DNA from: Seriola aureovittata
Lineage: Eukaryota; Chordata; Actinopteri; Carangiformes; Carangidae
Assembly: GCF_021018895.1 (NCBI RefSeq)
Contig: NC_079372.1
Coordinates: 20,541,237-20,605,236 of the forward strand
Length of the DNA: 64,000 nucleotides
Reading direction: 5' to 3'
Shown piece after piece: positions 12,541 to 22,648 of this stretch. How positions within the stretch are numbered: the stretch's first letter is position 1; the number at the start of each line of letters is the position of its first letter. Both the position numbers and the translations under genes were made by a program. The notes beneath the pieces are model-generated. The model had not been told where the DNA came from and did not search any database. It worked only from the letters and a program-made list of their open reading frames with translations.

Positions 12541-14239
12541 CAACAGTTCTTTTTAGCAGTTTATCTCCGGTATATGCAACACATCTATGGGTTTTATCAG
12601 AGGGTAGGTTGAAATGACTGTTTAGTTCAGGTTGATATAAACAGTTTGTGTTGTATTTCGCTTTATTTCACTGTTTGATCCAGTTCAGTTGATGCTTCCA
12701 GCTCTTCCATACACAAAGAGTGCAGTGAGTAGGGACACTGTGGCTCCTGTGTGGAGAAGACAGAAGCAGTTGTAGTTTTAAGTATATTTGATTTGATGGT
12801 TTTATCCAAGAGGGAGCTGCCACTTGAATTGTGCTCTGACAGGACTGCGGAGATAAATGAAAATATATGAATAAATAGGAGCCAAGAGGCAGCGCTTAGA
12901 GGGGAGTATGAGAGGAAAAATATTTAACATGAAGTATTCTCCGTGACTAGACTGTCAGCATGCTCCATTTACTCTTTCTTACAGACCAGTGAATGGGCAC
13001 TAGACAATGCAGGTAATGCCCCCTGTTATTTGAAGTAAAGGTAGAAGGCTTGCTTTCATGTTATTTACCAATTAGCTGTTTTATGTACACAGACAGACAG
13101 CTCATTGGATGAAAAAGTCGTGTGCACAGATCCCTCAAGTCCACTCTGTTCAGTTGAATTCCCTCAGTCATTCGCCGAGAGCCAGCCCTGACCCCTCGAT
13201 GGCCTCAAGCTCTCCACTTTATATTGCTCAAACTCCCCATTAATACCCAAGAGCTGAAGAGCTAAAGGACAATATGATTGCCTCTATAAATACATCAACC
13301 ATTTATCTGAGCTTTCACACATTAACGACTCGATGTTAAAGATGGGGCGTGCACAGATCACAGACCTGAGTGGATAGAAAGGACATGTGCTTCAGCCTCT
13401 GTTCACTTACTTGAACTTGGCTTTTCTCTACAAATTACATGTGTTGAAAGAAAAAAAAACAAAAAAAAAACAAAAACACATGATCCTTAGAAAGTTAGAC
13501 TGTTCATCCCAGCTGCCTCTGAAATGTTCATCCAAATGATGTTGCCATAGTAACACATCAGTTTTCTCAGTCTCCTGCTCCACATTTTTGGCTCATGAGA
13601 TGTAGTGATTATGTCAGATTTCCATGACATGCTGTATGGTTACCATGGTAAGTGGCTGTATCAAGAGTGTAGATGTGACTATAAATGATTAATGTATCAG
13701 TTTAGGGACTCATGTAAATTATGGCTGCAGCCCTGCAATCACTGGAGGTGTGTGAAAGTGTGAAAAGTGGCCACTGTCCTACAAAATAACACAGTAAATC
13801 AATTGAAATGAAAACCTAGAAAGGTCATCTGTTACATGCACCACCCTTTTTTTCCCCCTCCTGATGTATTTGTTTTCATCAGCACTTTGCAGAAATTGAG
13901 TGGTAAGCACAAATTGCTAAGGACTTATACAAGCCAGCCTCCACAAGAAACATAATAACACACAATAGACCTACAAAAAACTTTCTGGCTCACTTCTTTT
14001 TACAAGTATTGTACACTAACCCCAGACTGCACCCTTACACAGGGAGCATATGAAGCTACTGACATCAGCTCAGCGGTGAATTAGACAAACACTCAAAAGG
14101 ATCTGTCTGCAGCGCGCATTACCTACAATTACACCCACTTCATATTACATCACACTGCTGTGGCTCCTGACAGTGAAAGGCGTTTAAGCATGGCAGCCAT
14201 GCTAACTAGCTGCTAGCTGCTACATAGCACCACTGAGTA
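12541..14239. other. Non-coding; candidate conserved block near 13.1-13.3 kb
   Basis: No gene is supported. Roughly 13130-13330 is free of simple repeats, with balanced composition and homeodomain-type TTAAT/ATTA words, so it is a candidate conserved non-coding element. A-rich runs occur at 13449-13477. Confidence 0.3.
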
Positions 14240-14575
14240 AGTTGATGTCAGGAGCCAAGGGGAAAAGTGTCGGTGACGTAGTATGAAGAGAGACTGAGTC
14301 CACATTAGGAGGAGGTGGTGGTGGATGGACGAATGTGACACTGGAGAGCGGTGTGTTCGATTCCCGCGTGAAAGTAGCTGTTTACGTTGTAACCATGACA
14401 ACAAAGACCGTGTAATGTTGAGGGAGTACTTATTTTAAATGACCAAGCCATGGCCGTTATTATAGTAACCACGGCGACAAAGGTTGGTACGCCGCTGTCC
14501 GTACAGTCCACCGTGTTTATTGTTGTAACCATGACAACCGAGGACCTATACAGTTGTTCTGGTTGGAGGACTTGT
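14240..14575 (+). repeat. Interspersed repeat with RFX X-box-like words
   Basis: This aligns by eye with 39331-39665 in the same orientation. Shared blocks are GGGGAAAAGTGTCGGTGACG versus GGGAAAAAGTGTCGGTGACG, GAGAGCGGTGTGTTCGATTC, GTAACCATGACAAC, TTATTATAGTAACCA and TACAGTCCACC. The GTGTTCGATTCC word resembles a tRNA-type internal B box, which hints at a tRNA-derived SINE, but the A box was not identified. X-box-like words lie at 14389-14402, 14465-14478 and 14526-14539. Confidence 0.65.
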
Positions 14576-15829
14576 TGCTCCAAACACTAGCTAACATGTT
14601 CAGCTACATATTAAAGTGCGACTGTCATTACTGAGTCCTATTAGTAAATTAGTTACTGTTCTTTTCTGGTACTACATTTACGCTAGGTTGTTAGCGTCAT
14701 TACTATCGTGTGCATATTGTCCTATAAGGTAAAATAAAACGAATAAATGTTCTACACTCCATTATGCAACTTTGAATTATGGAAACATTTCGCAAAGTAA
14801 CTGTGAATCTACCTGAGTGTAATGTTGTTGTGATGTAATAAGTCGCTTGCAGAAATGCAGAGACTCCCAGGATAGTAACAACTTCCCCTCACAATATTTT
14901 GGGGCTTGAGGGAGACACGTCTGCCAGCCTGTTCTGATTCGCACTATACTTTGCACACCAGTAGCATGAAGAGGAAACTAACAACCGCCCCTATTGCTGC
15001 CTTTGCAATATATTTCATCCCTGCTTGTGATTTCAGTTTGAAATTCCCACTAGCAATGACTTTGAAAGTTGGAAACCTGAGAATAAATTCTCTGAGTCAG
15101 TGCTTCACCACTTTTGGCAAGAGACCCATCACAGGGATGCGGAATAATTATGGTGTGTTGCAAGGGGGTATTGTGGGATATATTGCGGTGTTTTTTTTTC
15201 TTGTAAACCATCCACCCTGCTGATGATTAATCAAATAAAAGACTGTGAGATGTGACTGTCTTTTCTTACAGTATGAGGCAGGGACAGGGGTCAGGGGTTA
15301 GAGGGATTGCTTTGCTTTGTGAGTCAAAAGTCAAAAAGATTAAGTCCCACTAATCTGTGACTGCTGCAGTTAACAGTGCAGCTGCTTTGGATTTTATATC
15401 CAGCATATTTGTAGTTTTTTCTATTTTCTTTCTGTGGTTGTTCAGGAATACAGACTACAGGGATATGGATTCCCCCTCTAAAAGCACAAGCAGCGTACCG
15501 AGCGGAATTATCTAAATGACTAACTAAACCGTGTATTAATGGCTGATTAAATGGTTCTTTGCATATACAGTGTAGATATCTCCTGTGTAATCAAGCAAAG
15601 GCAAACCTGAAAAGCTGCCAGAACATAATGGAAGCATATGGACAGAATTTTTGTGGTGTTATCATCTGACAAGAATTATCTCACTTACAGTAAATATTTA
15701 TTTTGTGAGTGCCCTCAGTTAACTCGGTGATGTAAGAGCAGACTGTATAGTCTAGCATGAAATGTGAAAAGCTCTTTTGTTATTCCCGTTCATTCTAGGT
15801 AAAACCGATCTTACAGTAAACTGGAGTTA
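14576..15829. other. Non-coding; candidate conserved block near 15.5-15.8 kb
   Basis: No gene is supported. Positions 15470-15770 are repeat-free with dense homeodomain-type words (ATTAATGG, GATTAAAT, TTTGCATATA), the texture expected of a developmental enhancer. No function can be assigned from one genome. Confidence 0.3.
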
Positions 15830-15969
15830 CCGCCTCACAGTTGCATGCCTCCGCCAACCAGCCAAGTTACAGGAAATACGTCACAACCTCTCCTTACCTG
15901 AGTTACAGCACTGAACAATTTCCTGAAGAGTGACTTAAACTGTGTCATAATTAGTGAATGAAACGTGTT

Positions 15970-16262
15970 TTGTGAGATCACAGTGTGATAGGAGTAATGA
16001 AAATTTCCTCCGGGGAGTTCCTTATATGGTCCACACAAAAGAACGTGAGGTCACTGTGTCCATGAACTTTGACCTTTGAGCACCAAAATCTAATCAGTTC
16101 ATCCTTGAGTCCTAGTGAATGTTTGTGCCAAATTTGAAGAAGTTCTGTCAAGAAGTTACTGAAATATTGCGTCCATGACATGAGACGGACGGACGGACGG
16201 ACAGACGGAAGGAGGGAGGGAACACCCAAAAACAATATGTCGCTGGCGCAGATGCATAAAAA
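15970..16262 (-). repeat. GGTCAAAGGTCA-type fish repeat, minus orientation
   Basis: On the minus strand this copy reads through a (CCGT)n-type stretch (16184-16210 here GGAC/GACG) into GTTACTTCTTGACAGAAC-like, CACAAACATTCACTAGGAC, GATGAACTGATTAGATTTTG and GGTCAAAGTTCATGG segments. The same order is found on the + strand at 19690-20240 and 55040-55260. A DR1-like word, TGAACTTTGACCT, is at 16063-16075. Confidence 0.75.
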
Positions 16263-17214
16263 TATAAAAACCTAATATAAGTGTGAAAACGTCTCCTGTA
16301 TCAACAGATGTTAACTTTACTTTTATACTAAAACATCCTCTCATATTTCAGTCGCCCTTGGACTGTACAACACTGCACGCTTACATTATAATAAAACAAC
16401 ACAGTATAATAACGCTGCCGCAGCTTTAGAGCTGCAGCTTAGTAAAATGAGCTTCTGCATGAGTGTAATTACATTTTAAACATTAAGACATCTCTTCATT
16501 TATCTGTTAATTATGGAGCTGTTTGGTAAAGTTTCAATAACACTGTAAACTTGCAGTTTGCTCTGTACTGTGTGTTAATATATGTCTATGTGTAATGATA
16601 AACACTGTTTCCATTTAGGATGCTGTAGTTGTTATCTGTTTGGCAGTCAGCTAGAGAATACATAATTGTGTCTCACTGTTCCCTGAGGTTTTTCTTCTTC
16701 TTCCTCTTCTTTCATATTGTCATAGACTTGGCAATATTAAATTTAAAGAGAACTACTTCCAATGTCGATAGTAATAAAATCAAGCTGTGTAATTAAATTT
16801 GTATTTATTAAAGTTCCTATTGACTAAATAAATAAAAGCTTGTCTTTAAAAAAAAAAGAGCGGTAAGCAGCAGAGATAGCAGTAACAACAGAAATGTATT
16901 GTTTACCAGTGATATCCTATAACTGTAACTTTTTAGCCTCTTATTGCTTTTTGTTTTGATTTTCAAGGCAACAAACTCTGAGGTCATCAACACTGTTTCC
17001 ACACGTGGCAGGACACTGATAAACATATGGTGAACATATGGGGCATTTAGCAGCATTTAGCATATAGGGACACAGTGTCTGTTAATTCCTGCTAAAGAGC
17101 CTGTAACACACTGAAGCCCCTGTGACTGCAGTCTGACTCCTGTGATGAAATAAGCACAGATGTCCATGTGTAGTGTGATTATAGATCAGGTCTAGGTTCT
17201 ATATTAATACTGTG
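16263..17214. other. Non-coding, A+T-rich
   Basis: No gene or recognisable mobile element. Short simple tracts only, such as TTC words at 16691-16710 and an A-run at 16849-16857. Confidence 0.4.
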
Positions 17215-17600
17215 AAAGTATCAAAGCCTCAGTCCACAGAGAAATGCACACAGCCTGTATTCAGAAACTGAGCCTTAAAACCAGCCGTCAGGACTTCTGG
17301 AACTTTATGATGTCACAACAAAGCAGTCACCAAGCCCCGCCCACCTGGACCCACCATCCAAACCTTGCAGGATTCGGTTTCTGTGAGTGTTTACTTGAAA
17401 TCGGCCATACAGCCAATCAGAAGAGAGTCTCAGAGCCTCCTCTCTTCTGATTGGCTCACTGACCTGTTGTTACTAGAGCTCCAGAGAGAAGCCTGAGAGA
17501 GGAGATGTAAAACTACACTGAGATGGTTTTTATATCTTCTTATGGATCAACACTTGAAATAAAACACAGAAGAAGAAGAAAAGATGGAGCTTTGAATTCT
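17215..17600 (+). repeat. Interspersed fish repeat with a 17-bp perfect hairpin
   Basis: I recognise segments of a repeated fish sequence: ATTCAGAAACTGAGCCTTAA, ACTTTATGATGTCACAACAA, AAGCCCCGCCCACCTGGACC, GGATTCGGTTTCTGTGAGTG and TAGAGCTCCAGAGAGAAGCC. In its middle is a perfect inverted repeat with arms 17411-17427 and 17440-17456 and a 12-nt loop. Both arms contain a CCAAT box (CCAATCAG / CTGATTGG). Class and target duplication not determined. Confidence 0.6.
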
Positions 17601-18760
17601 AAATTAACAGTTAGAAATCAAAATATTACATAATATTGCTAAAGATTATTGAACCTGTTGGTATGAATAAATCTATTATTAGTAGATAAAGTAAAAGTAA
17701 ATATGTGTAAGACAGAATCCATATGATAATACTGACACTGCTCTCTCAGTACTTGAGATTGCAGAGCAGAATAAAGCCTCAGGCAGCTGCACCAAGCACC
17801 TCCAGCTGTTTCCCAGACTCAGATGAATGGGTTTTTAAAGGATGACAGGAGGGACCAGTTTCATGCCCATTGAAAACCACGTGGAGTCTGTGACCACATC
17901 AAGACAGCGACCATAACCCCCCCCCCCCTCTCTGCAGCATCCACTTCACCCCACACACCTAAACTGTACCCGCAACTTGTGTTCAGAGTGACTCAGTCCA
18001 GCTTAGCAGATACACAGCAATACTCAAGTCCCTCTTCCTTTTAATTCTCACTCTCCTGGTGGGGTGTTAATGGCTTACACAACAGATGTTTCGCACGCTG
18101 TGTTTAGGTCCATACGAGATGAAGCCACCCGCAGTCTTAGACATGCATGACAACCTGTGACTCTGTCTCTGGGGCGAAAGAAGACTGTTCACACTGTATC
18201 ACACTTACGCTCCTTTCATGAAGCAACAGAAGAAAAAAAAAAAAAACCCCCACACATGAGTACGAGTGCATACACAAACACGCAACACAGGAAGATGACA
18301 TGCAAAACAGCGAGTGTGTGAGAGGGAGTGTGAATGAGAAGGAAAGAGATGGAGGAAGGTGACAGAGAGAAAGGGAGCGATGACAGCTTCCATCTGCTGG
18401 GGAGCTAGTGACAGTTTCCTCAGACAGAGGTATCCACTTGGATCAGTATGTATGTATACACCCTAATGCAGTAATGATGGTGTTTGACAGGAGGGTGCTC
18501 CATGGCAACAATTAGTGGGGGAGGAAAGTTGCTTCGTCATGTATAGAGCAATCAGTTTTATTATAAACAGCTGCAATTCATCTGATTGGGAGAAGGGGGG
18601 GGGGGGTGTTCATGACTGCACGCTGATCAACGCCGTCTGAGTCCTGAGGAGAGAGAGAGCCAGAGCCCGACAGAGCTGCACTACCACACCTGGGGCGAGG
18701 GGGGGGCGGGGCTGATTTGTGCAGGTGCAATAATCACGTTACATTAAACACGTCATTTGA
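17601..18760. other. Non-coding, no gene recognised
   Basis: A C-run lies at 17919-17928, an A-run followed by C5 at 18233-18251 and a G-run at 18595-18606. Nothing coding or mobile is recognisable. Confidence 0.4.
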
Positions 18761-18853
18761 GCTTTAAACTGTTACTTTATCTAACAGAAAATCTTTTATC
18801 TTTATTTGTTCGTTGCAAAGTGCAGCTACAAATTTGTGTCGTTGTTTTTATAT

Positions 18854-18906
18854 TTTCAAGATGTTATTTTATAACTTTTTTTATTTTATTTTATAACATC
18901 TTGAAA
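18854..18906. repeat. Inverted repeat with 14-bp perfect arms
   Basis: TTTCAAGATGTTAT at 18854-18867 is the exact reverse complement of ATAACATCTTGAAA at 18893-18906, with a T/A-rich 25-nt loop. It lies just upstream of a (TA)n tract and a T-run. Confidence 0.85.
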
Positions 18907-18913
18907 GCCTGTG

Positions 18914-18923
18914 AATATATATA

Positions 18924-18970
<47 letters not shown>
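18914..18970. repeat. (AT)n microsatellite plus T-run
   Basis: About 20 AT units with one TA slip at 18925-18930, followed by about 15 T. Confidence 0.9.
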
Positions 18971-19689
18971 ATCCAGGAAAGGCTAGAGCAGTCGTAAAGG
19001 CTAAAACAGGTGTGATGTGGTCATTGGTTTGACACTTTGACCCTGAGGTGTAGAAGAAAGGCCGCCACACTCTCTCTTTTCCTCACGCAAGAGTTGATCT
19101 TGTCGTAGGTAATATTTCCACCGATCTCGCTGTGCGGTCACATCAGCACATTGATTTTAATGTAATAGGATTTTGCCCACCACTGACATCTTGTAGTACA
19201 GGTGTGCAAAAAGGCTGCAGGATGACAGTTTAATGCTACTTTCATGTCATATGGGAGAGACGGTAGATATACACGCCGCTCACTAAGTACCTTTCACTTC
19301 TTTGGCATTCAGCTGGTAAATATTAAGAGAAAACATGGTTAACCTGCAGCTCAGGGAGTTATCAGTACTCTGAGGCTCAGGCTGATGTGATGGATCCTGA
19401 TGTCCTGATGTTTTCCTGAATTCTGACATCACGACACATCAATCTATAAATATACTGAGAACTACATCTGCTCTTCCTCTCTAAAAACTGGGCGTGCACA
19501 GTTTAATGAAGGTGACGAAAATATGGAAATGACCGTAAAACGCTTTTATTACACCAAACAGGGAAATATGTGATGTTGTAATATCTTACAGGGTCACATG
19601 AAATAAATTATCTTTTTTTTTCTGTGTCATTTACAGACAAAGAAATGTAGAGAATATTATCCTGTGTAGTAATGACATTTATTTTTGTT
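18971..19689. other. Non-coding, no gene recognised
   Basis: Unique-looking sequence with no supported gene. A duplicated GATG/CTGATGT-rich phrase near 19378-19430 is the only visible structure. Confidence 0.4.
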
Positions 19690-20240
19690 ATTCCTCTGCG
19701 CCGGCAACAGTCAGAGCAGCAGCCATATTGTTTTCAGGTCGTCCGTCCGTCTGTCCGTCCGTCCGTCCGTCCGTCCGTCCGTCCGTCCGTCCGTCCGTCC
19801 GTCCGTCCCATTATCATCGACACAATATCTCTGTAACGCCTTGATGGCACAAGCATTCACTAGGACTTAAGGTTGAACTGATTAGACTTTGGGGGTCAAA
19901 GGTCAAAGGTCAAAATGCAATATCTCAGTAACGACTTGAAGGAACTTCTTCAAGTTTAGTACAAACGTTCACCTGGAATCAAGGATGAACTGATTAGATT
20001 TTGGTGGCTAAAGGTCAAAGTGCAAAGGTCAAAGGTCAAGGTGACCTCACAAAACAAGATTTTGGCCTTGTAAGCCCAATATCTCAAGACCTCCTCAAAA
20101 GAATCCCTTTGAATTTGGGACAAATGTCCACTGGGACTCAAAGATGAACTGATTAGATTTCAGTGGTCAAAGGTCAGTGTGACCTCACAAAATACTGTTT
20201 AGCCATTACTCAAGACATCATTTAGCATATATGAAAAAAT
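19690..20240 (+). repeat. GGTCAAAGGTCA-type fish repeat with (GTCC)n
   Basis: The copy opens with ATTCCTCTGCGCCGGCAACA, passes through a tetranucleotide (GTCC)n tract at 19738-19808, then repeats the module 'TAACG-CTTGA, CACTAGGACT, GAACTGATTAGA-TTT, GGTCAAAGGTCAAA' about three times (near 19840, 19935 and 20090). DR1 words AGGTCAAAGGTCA lie at 19900-19912 and 20026-20038. The family is abundant in fish; I do not assign its class. Confidence 0.75.
19738..19808. repeat. (GTCC)n tetranucleotide tract
   Basis: About 17 units with one CTGT variant near 19751. It is an internal part of the surrounding interspersed repeat. Confidence 0.9.
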
Positions 20241-20480
20241 GTCACAAGAATGGTTCATATTTTATATGACTGAATAAACAGGGATGCAACCTGAGACTAG
20301 TCTGAATGGCGGAGGGATACGACCACAAGGTTAATTGTGTGTGGCTGTATTTTCTGGTGGGAAGCTGGTGAGGGATCATATCCTGGCTGGAGCTGTAGGG
20401 ATGTGGGATCTGCAGGTAGTATGAACCTCTGCACGTGGTAAAGCCATCATGGTGAACTTCTCTTTGCCACCCAGTGAAGG

Positions 20481-20496
20481 AATAATAATAATAATG

Positions 20497-20531
<35 letters not shown>

Positions 20532-20540
20532 TATAATAAT
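20481..20540. repeat. (AAT)n microsatellite
   Basis: About 19 AAT-like units with one ATG and one ATT interruption. On the minus strand it would read as Tyr-rich, a spurious frame. Confidence 0.9.
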
Positions 20541-20799
20541 AGTTCAGCTGCTCTAAATGACTTTTAGCATCTACTGCATCTATAATATTTGCTGGCAATG
20601 CAATGAGATTCTTCTGGCTTAAATCCAATAATATTGCTCCTGCAAAAATATATAATACCTTAGTAATAATATATGACTTGAATCACATAATAGCTTTGTG
20701 TACAAGCTGATACAAGTTTGCCAAGTGCAGAAAGGTATTTTGTGCAGCATTGCAGAGCATTTGCATAAGCGAGCTACATGGCTGTAGCCCCCTACACGA

Positions 20800-20813
20800 C
20801 CACCAGGGGGAGC
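20800..20813 (+). promoter_or_regulatory. CTCF-like motif, forward
   Basis: CCACCAGGGGGAGC matches the CTCF core consensus (CCASYAGRKGGCRS) except for A in place of the C after the G-run. It lies 0.8 kb upstream of the promoter and faces toward the gene. Confidence 0.4.
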
Positions 20814-21530
20814 TAAACAGGAAAACTCAGTGGATATGTTGTGTAGGATTGAGTAGAATCTGAAAATGTCTGAAAATGTCAAAGTTAACCACCTCACACC
20901 GAGAAGACTTCACTTCGACTTTCACTGAGAGCAAACAAGGCGTTTTTGCCTGTGGCTACCGGATAACTGATCTGAAATTACCACAGAGACTTCACCATCA
21001 CAGTTTGTCTGTTATCAGAATAATTTACAACGTAGTTTAATTACTTAGTTAAAATATTAACTTATTGTGTCTTTAATTTACAATGTTTCTGTCAGTAATT
21101 TCAATGGATTCTTGTTGTGCATGTTTCCAATTATTTTTTTGTTTTTCTTTATTGCTAATGCCACCGGTGCTAGGCTATCTGTCAGCGTCAGTTATAATAA
21201 TAATTACTATAATAATTAGCCTAAGCTGTTTTCACTTAAAATAATACTCTGCATATTGAAGGTTATCACGGGCTCAGTGGATGAATTTGACCTGAGGATC
21301 AAGCCCAAATCGTCAGGAGCCCAAACAAAAGGTGACATCATATGTTATCAGACAGCTGATCGCCAGCTGATGTGGATACATGTGTCTGACATCATGCTGC
21401 ATGTCTCCTCTTCCCAGCACTTTCTATGCAGTGGAGTCTCAGTCCAGTAACACTGAACTGTACCGGACAGTGCTGCTGCCCCCCCCACACACACACCTCC
21501 CCTTGTCACATCCAAGCTGACACGCGCAGA

Positions 21531-21620
21531 TGACGTGAGACACCCCGGCACATGACATATTTGGCTTTAAAATGACGTCACGGCAGCGCGGGGCTCGGCA
21601 GGCAGGTCGTTCGTCAGTCT
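21531..21620 (+). promoter_or_regulatory. ajap1: Putative ajap1 core promoter with CRE and TATA-like box
   Basis: A perfect palindromic cAMP-response element, TGACGTCA, lies at 21573-21580, and a half-palindromic TGACGTGA at 21531-21538. A TATA-like TTTAAAA at 21566-21572 abuts the perfect CRE. An initiator-like TCAGTCT lies at 21614-21620. Local CpG content rises from here on. The transcription start is not proven: spacing from the TATA-like box favours roughly 21595-21600, while the initiator favours 21616. CREB/ATF binding would link expression to cAMP or calcium signalling, which is plausible for a neural gene. Confidence 0.5.
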
Positions 21621-21688
21621 GAGAGAAGAGGAGCAGCAGGAGGAGACGGACCAGCCTCCTCTCCTCTCTCTCTTTCTCTCTCTCTCTA

Positions 21689-21820
21689 ATGACGAGCTCT
21701 CATTCCTCCTCCTCTCTCTCTTTCTCCTTTTTCTCTCTCTCCAACTCCTCTGAAACAACTCTCAGCCTCCAGGATTCTCCTTCGTCGCTTCCCCCTCTTC
21801 CTCTTTTCAGTTGCACCTAA
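21689..21820 (+). CDS. Upstream ORF of 43 codons in the leader
   Basis: ATG at 21689 opens a Ser/Leu-rich frame of 43 codons ending TAA at 21820. The start context is weak (C at -3). The composition simply reflects the CT-rich leader, so a functional peptide is unlikely. Any role would be through translation control of ajap1. Confidence 0.25.
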   Translation: MTSSHSSSSLSFSFFSLSNSSETTLSLQDSPSSLPPLPLFSCT

Positions 21821-21895
21821 TTTTAAAATTTTTTTTTGACTTTAACTAACCCCCTCCGCACCCCCACCCCACCCCCAACCTCAACACCTCCAGAA

Positions 21896-21901
21896 ATGTG
21901 A
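21896..21901 (+). promoter_or_regulatory. Start-stop element AUG-UGA
   Basis: ATG directly followed by TGA, with G at -3. Start-stop elements are known to hold initiating ribosomes at upstream sites. The ATG overlaps the donor-like GTGAGT at 21898, so splicing there would destroy it. Confidence 0.35.
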
Positions 21902-22049
21902 GTAGATAATGAGGACCCCCTGCCATCGGTGACTTGTCTCCTTCGTGCTCCAGAACATCCTCATCTTCCAACCCCCCCAATTTTTTATTTTATTATTATT
22001 TTTTCTTCTTCTTCTTCTTCTTGTGGGGACGATCATCTGCCTTTCAACA

Positions 22050-22055
22050 ATGTAG
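22050..22055 (+). promoter_or_regulatory. Start-stop element AUG-UAG
   Basis: ATG directly followed by TAG, in good context (A at -3, CAACAATG). It lies inside the possible leader intron. Confidence 0.35.
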
Positions 22056-22089
22056 GAAGGAGAAGGTGCGCTGTCATTTCAGGGAGAGC

Positions 22090-22230
22090 ATGCCAACTAC
22101 ATGTCCTGTGTTTCTGCTCTCCGCTTCTCGCAGCCTTGTCATTCCCGCCCGGAGGAGGTGGGGGGTGGTGGAGGAGGAGGAGGAGAAAAAAAAAAAAAAG
22201 AAGAAAGATATGCGTGAAGGCAAAGTTTGA
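22090..22230 (+). CDS. Upstream ORF ending in a poly-Glu/poly-Lys run
   Basis: A 46-codon frame from ATG 22090 (A at -3) to TGA 22230. Its second half is encoded by GAG repeats and an A-tract, giving five Glu and seven Lys in a row. Iterated AAA codons are known to slow ribosomes and promote slippage, so the frame could act as a translational brake if the leader is retained. It is probably not a functional peptide. Confidence 0.3.
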   Translation: MPTTCPVFLLSASRSLVIPARRRWGVVEEEEEKKKKKKKDMREGKV

Positions 22231-22619
22231 GGATACCTCTCTTCTGGTTTTTTCCCGCTCACCTGTCCGCCTGCACGCGCGTGCCCCTCTCCTTTTTTTT
22301 TTTTTTTGTAACTGAAAACGAGGAAGATTGTGTCGTCATTAGAACAATTGACAACTTCAAAGAGACCTGACTATTGCTGTGGCATCTTCTTTTGTTTTCT
22401 AAAGCGGGATCTTTTGCGGCGGCATTGGAGGAATTTGATGTGCGCAACGTTGAAGGATATGGCTTAAATGATGACAGCTGGAGTAAGGTCCGTCACTTGA
22501 GTGTTTTTTCTTTCTTTTTTTTTTTTATTTATTATTATCAGCTATTGTCGACTTTGGTGGAAACCAGTCTAAATGGGAGGATACCTGGAAGACTGAGTCG
22601 GATTCGGCAGTCGTGAAAA

Positions 22620-22648
22620 ATGTGGATAAAACGGAGTGTTGCGCGCAG
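22620..22648 (+). CDS. ajap1: ajap1 coding exon 1 (start codon exon)
   Basis: ATG at 22620 (A at -3; in-frame TGA at 22614-22616 fixes this start) encodes MWIKRSVAR plus two bases of a split Ser codon. The exon ends at a consensus donor, CGCAG|GTAAGA. The mammalian AJAP1 protein also begins MWI and reaches its hydrophobic signal region after a comparable number of residues. The phase 2 ending fits exactly with the first base of exon 2 (AG+T = Ser10). The join is supported by both splice sites, the phase and the start of the protein. The encoded protein is a type I membrane protein of adherens junctions. Confidence 0.85.

Larger units (their letters stand above)
20241..21530. other. Upstream flank of ajap1, non-coding
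   Basis: No gene is supported. This flank includes an (AAT)n tract at 20481-20540 and a CTCF-like word at 20800-20813. The last 1.3 kb before the promoter holds no recognised transposon. Confidence 0.4.
21600..22619 (+). other. ajap1: Long 5' leader region of ajap1
   Basis: Sequence between the putative promoter and the start codon. The first part is CT-rich (21651-21800), then C-rich (21850-21890), then TTC repeats (22006-22022). A GGA-rich stretch with A-tract follows (22150-22199), then T-runs (22291-22306, 22514-22527). Several upstream AUGs occur, two of them immediately followed by a stop. A GTGAGT donor-like word at 21898 and a strong polypyrimidine acceptor ending at 22541 could define an optional 644-bp leader intron. 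The extent of the true transcript cannot be read from the sequence alone. Confidence 0.5.

Noticed and set aside
14340..14370. tRNA-like GTGTTCGATTCC word as a possible tRNA gene
   Set aside because: No acceptor stem, anticodon arm or A box fits around it. It belongs to an interspersed repeat, perhaps tRNA-derived.
20242..20628. A 128-codon Tyr-rich frame on the minus strand
   Set aside because: It is produced by the (AAT)n tract and has no domain.
22374..22616. An 80-codon frame in the same frame as ajap1, just before the start codon
   Set aside because: It has no ATG, and a TGA two codons before the ajap1 ATG closes it, so it is not an N-terminal extension.
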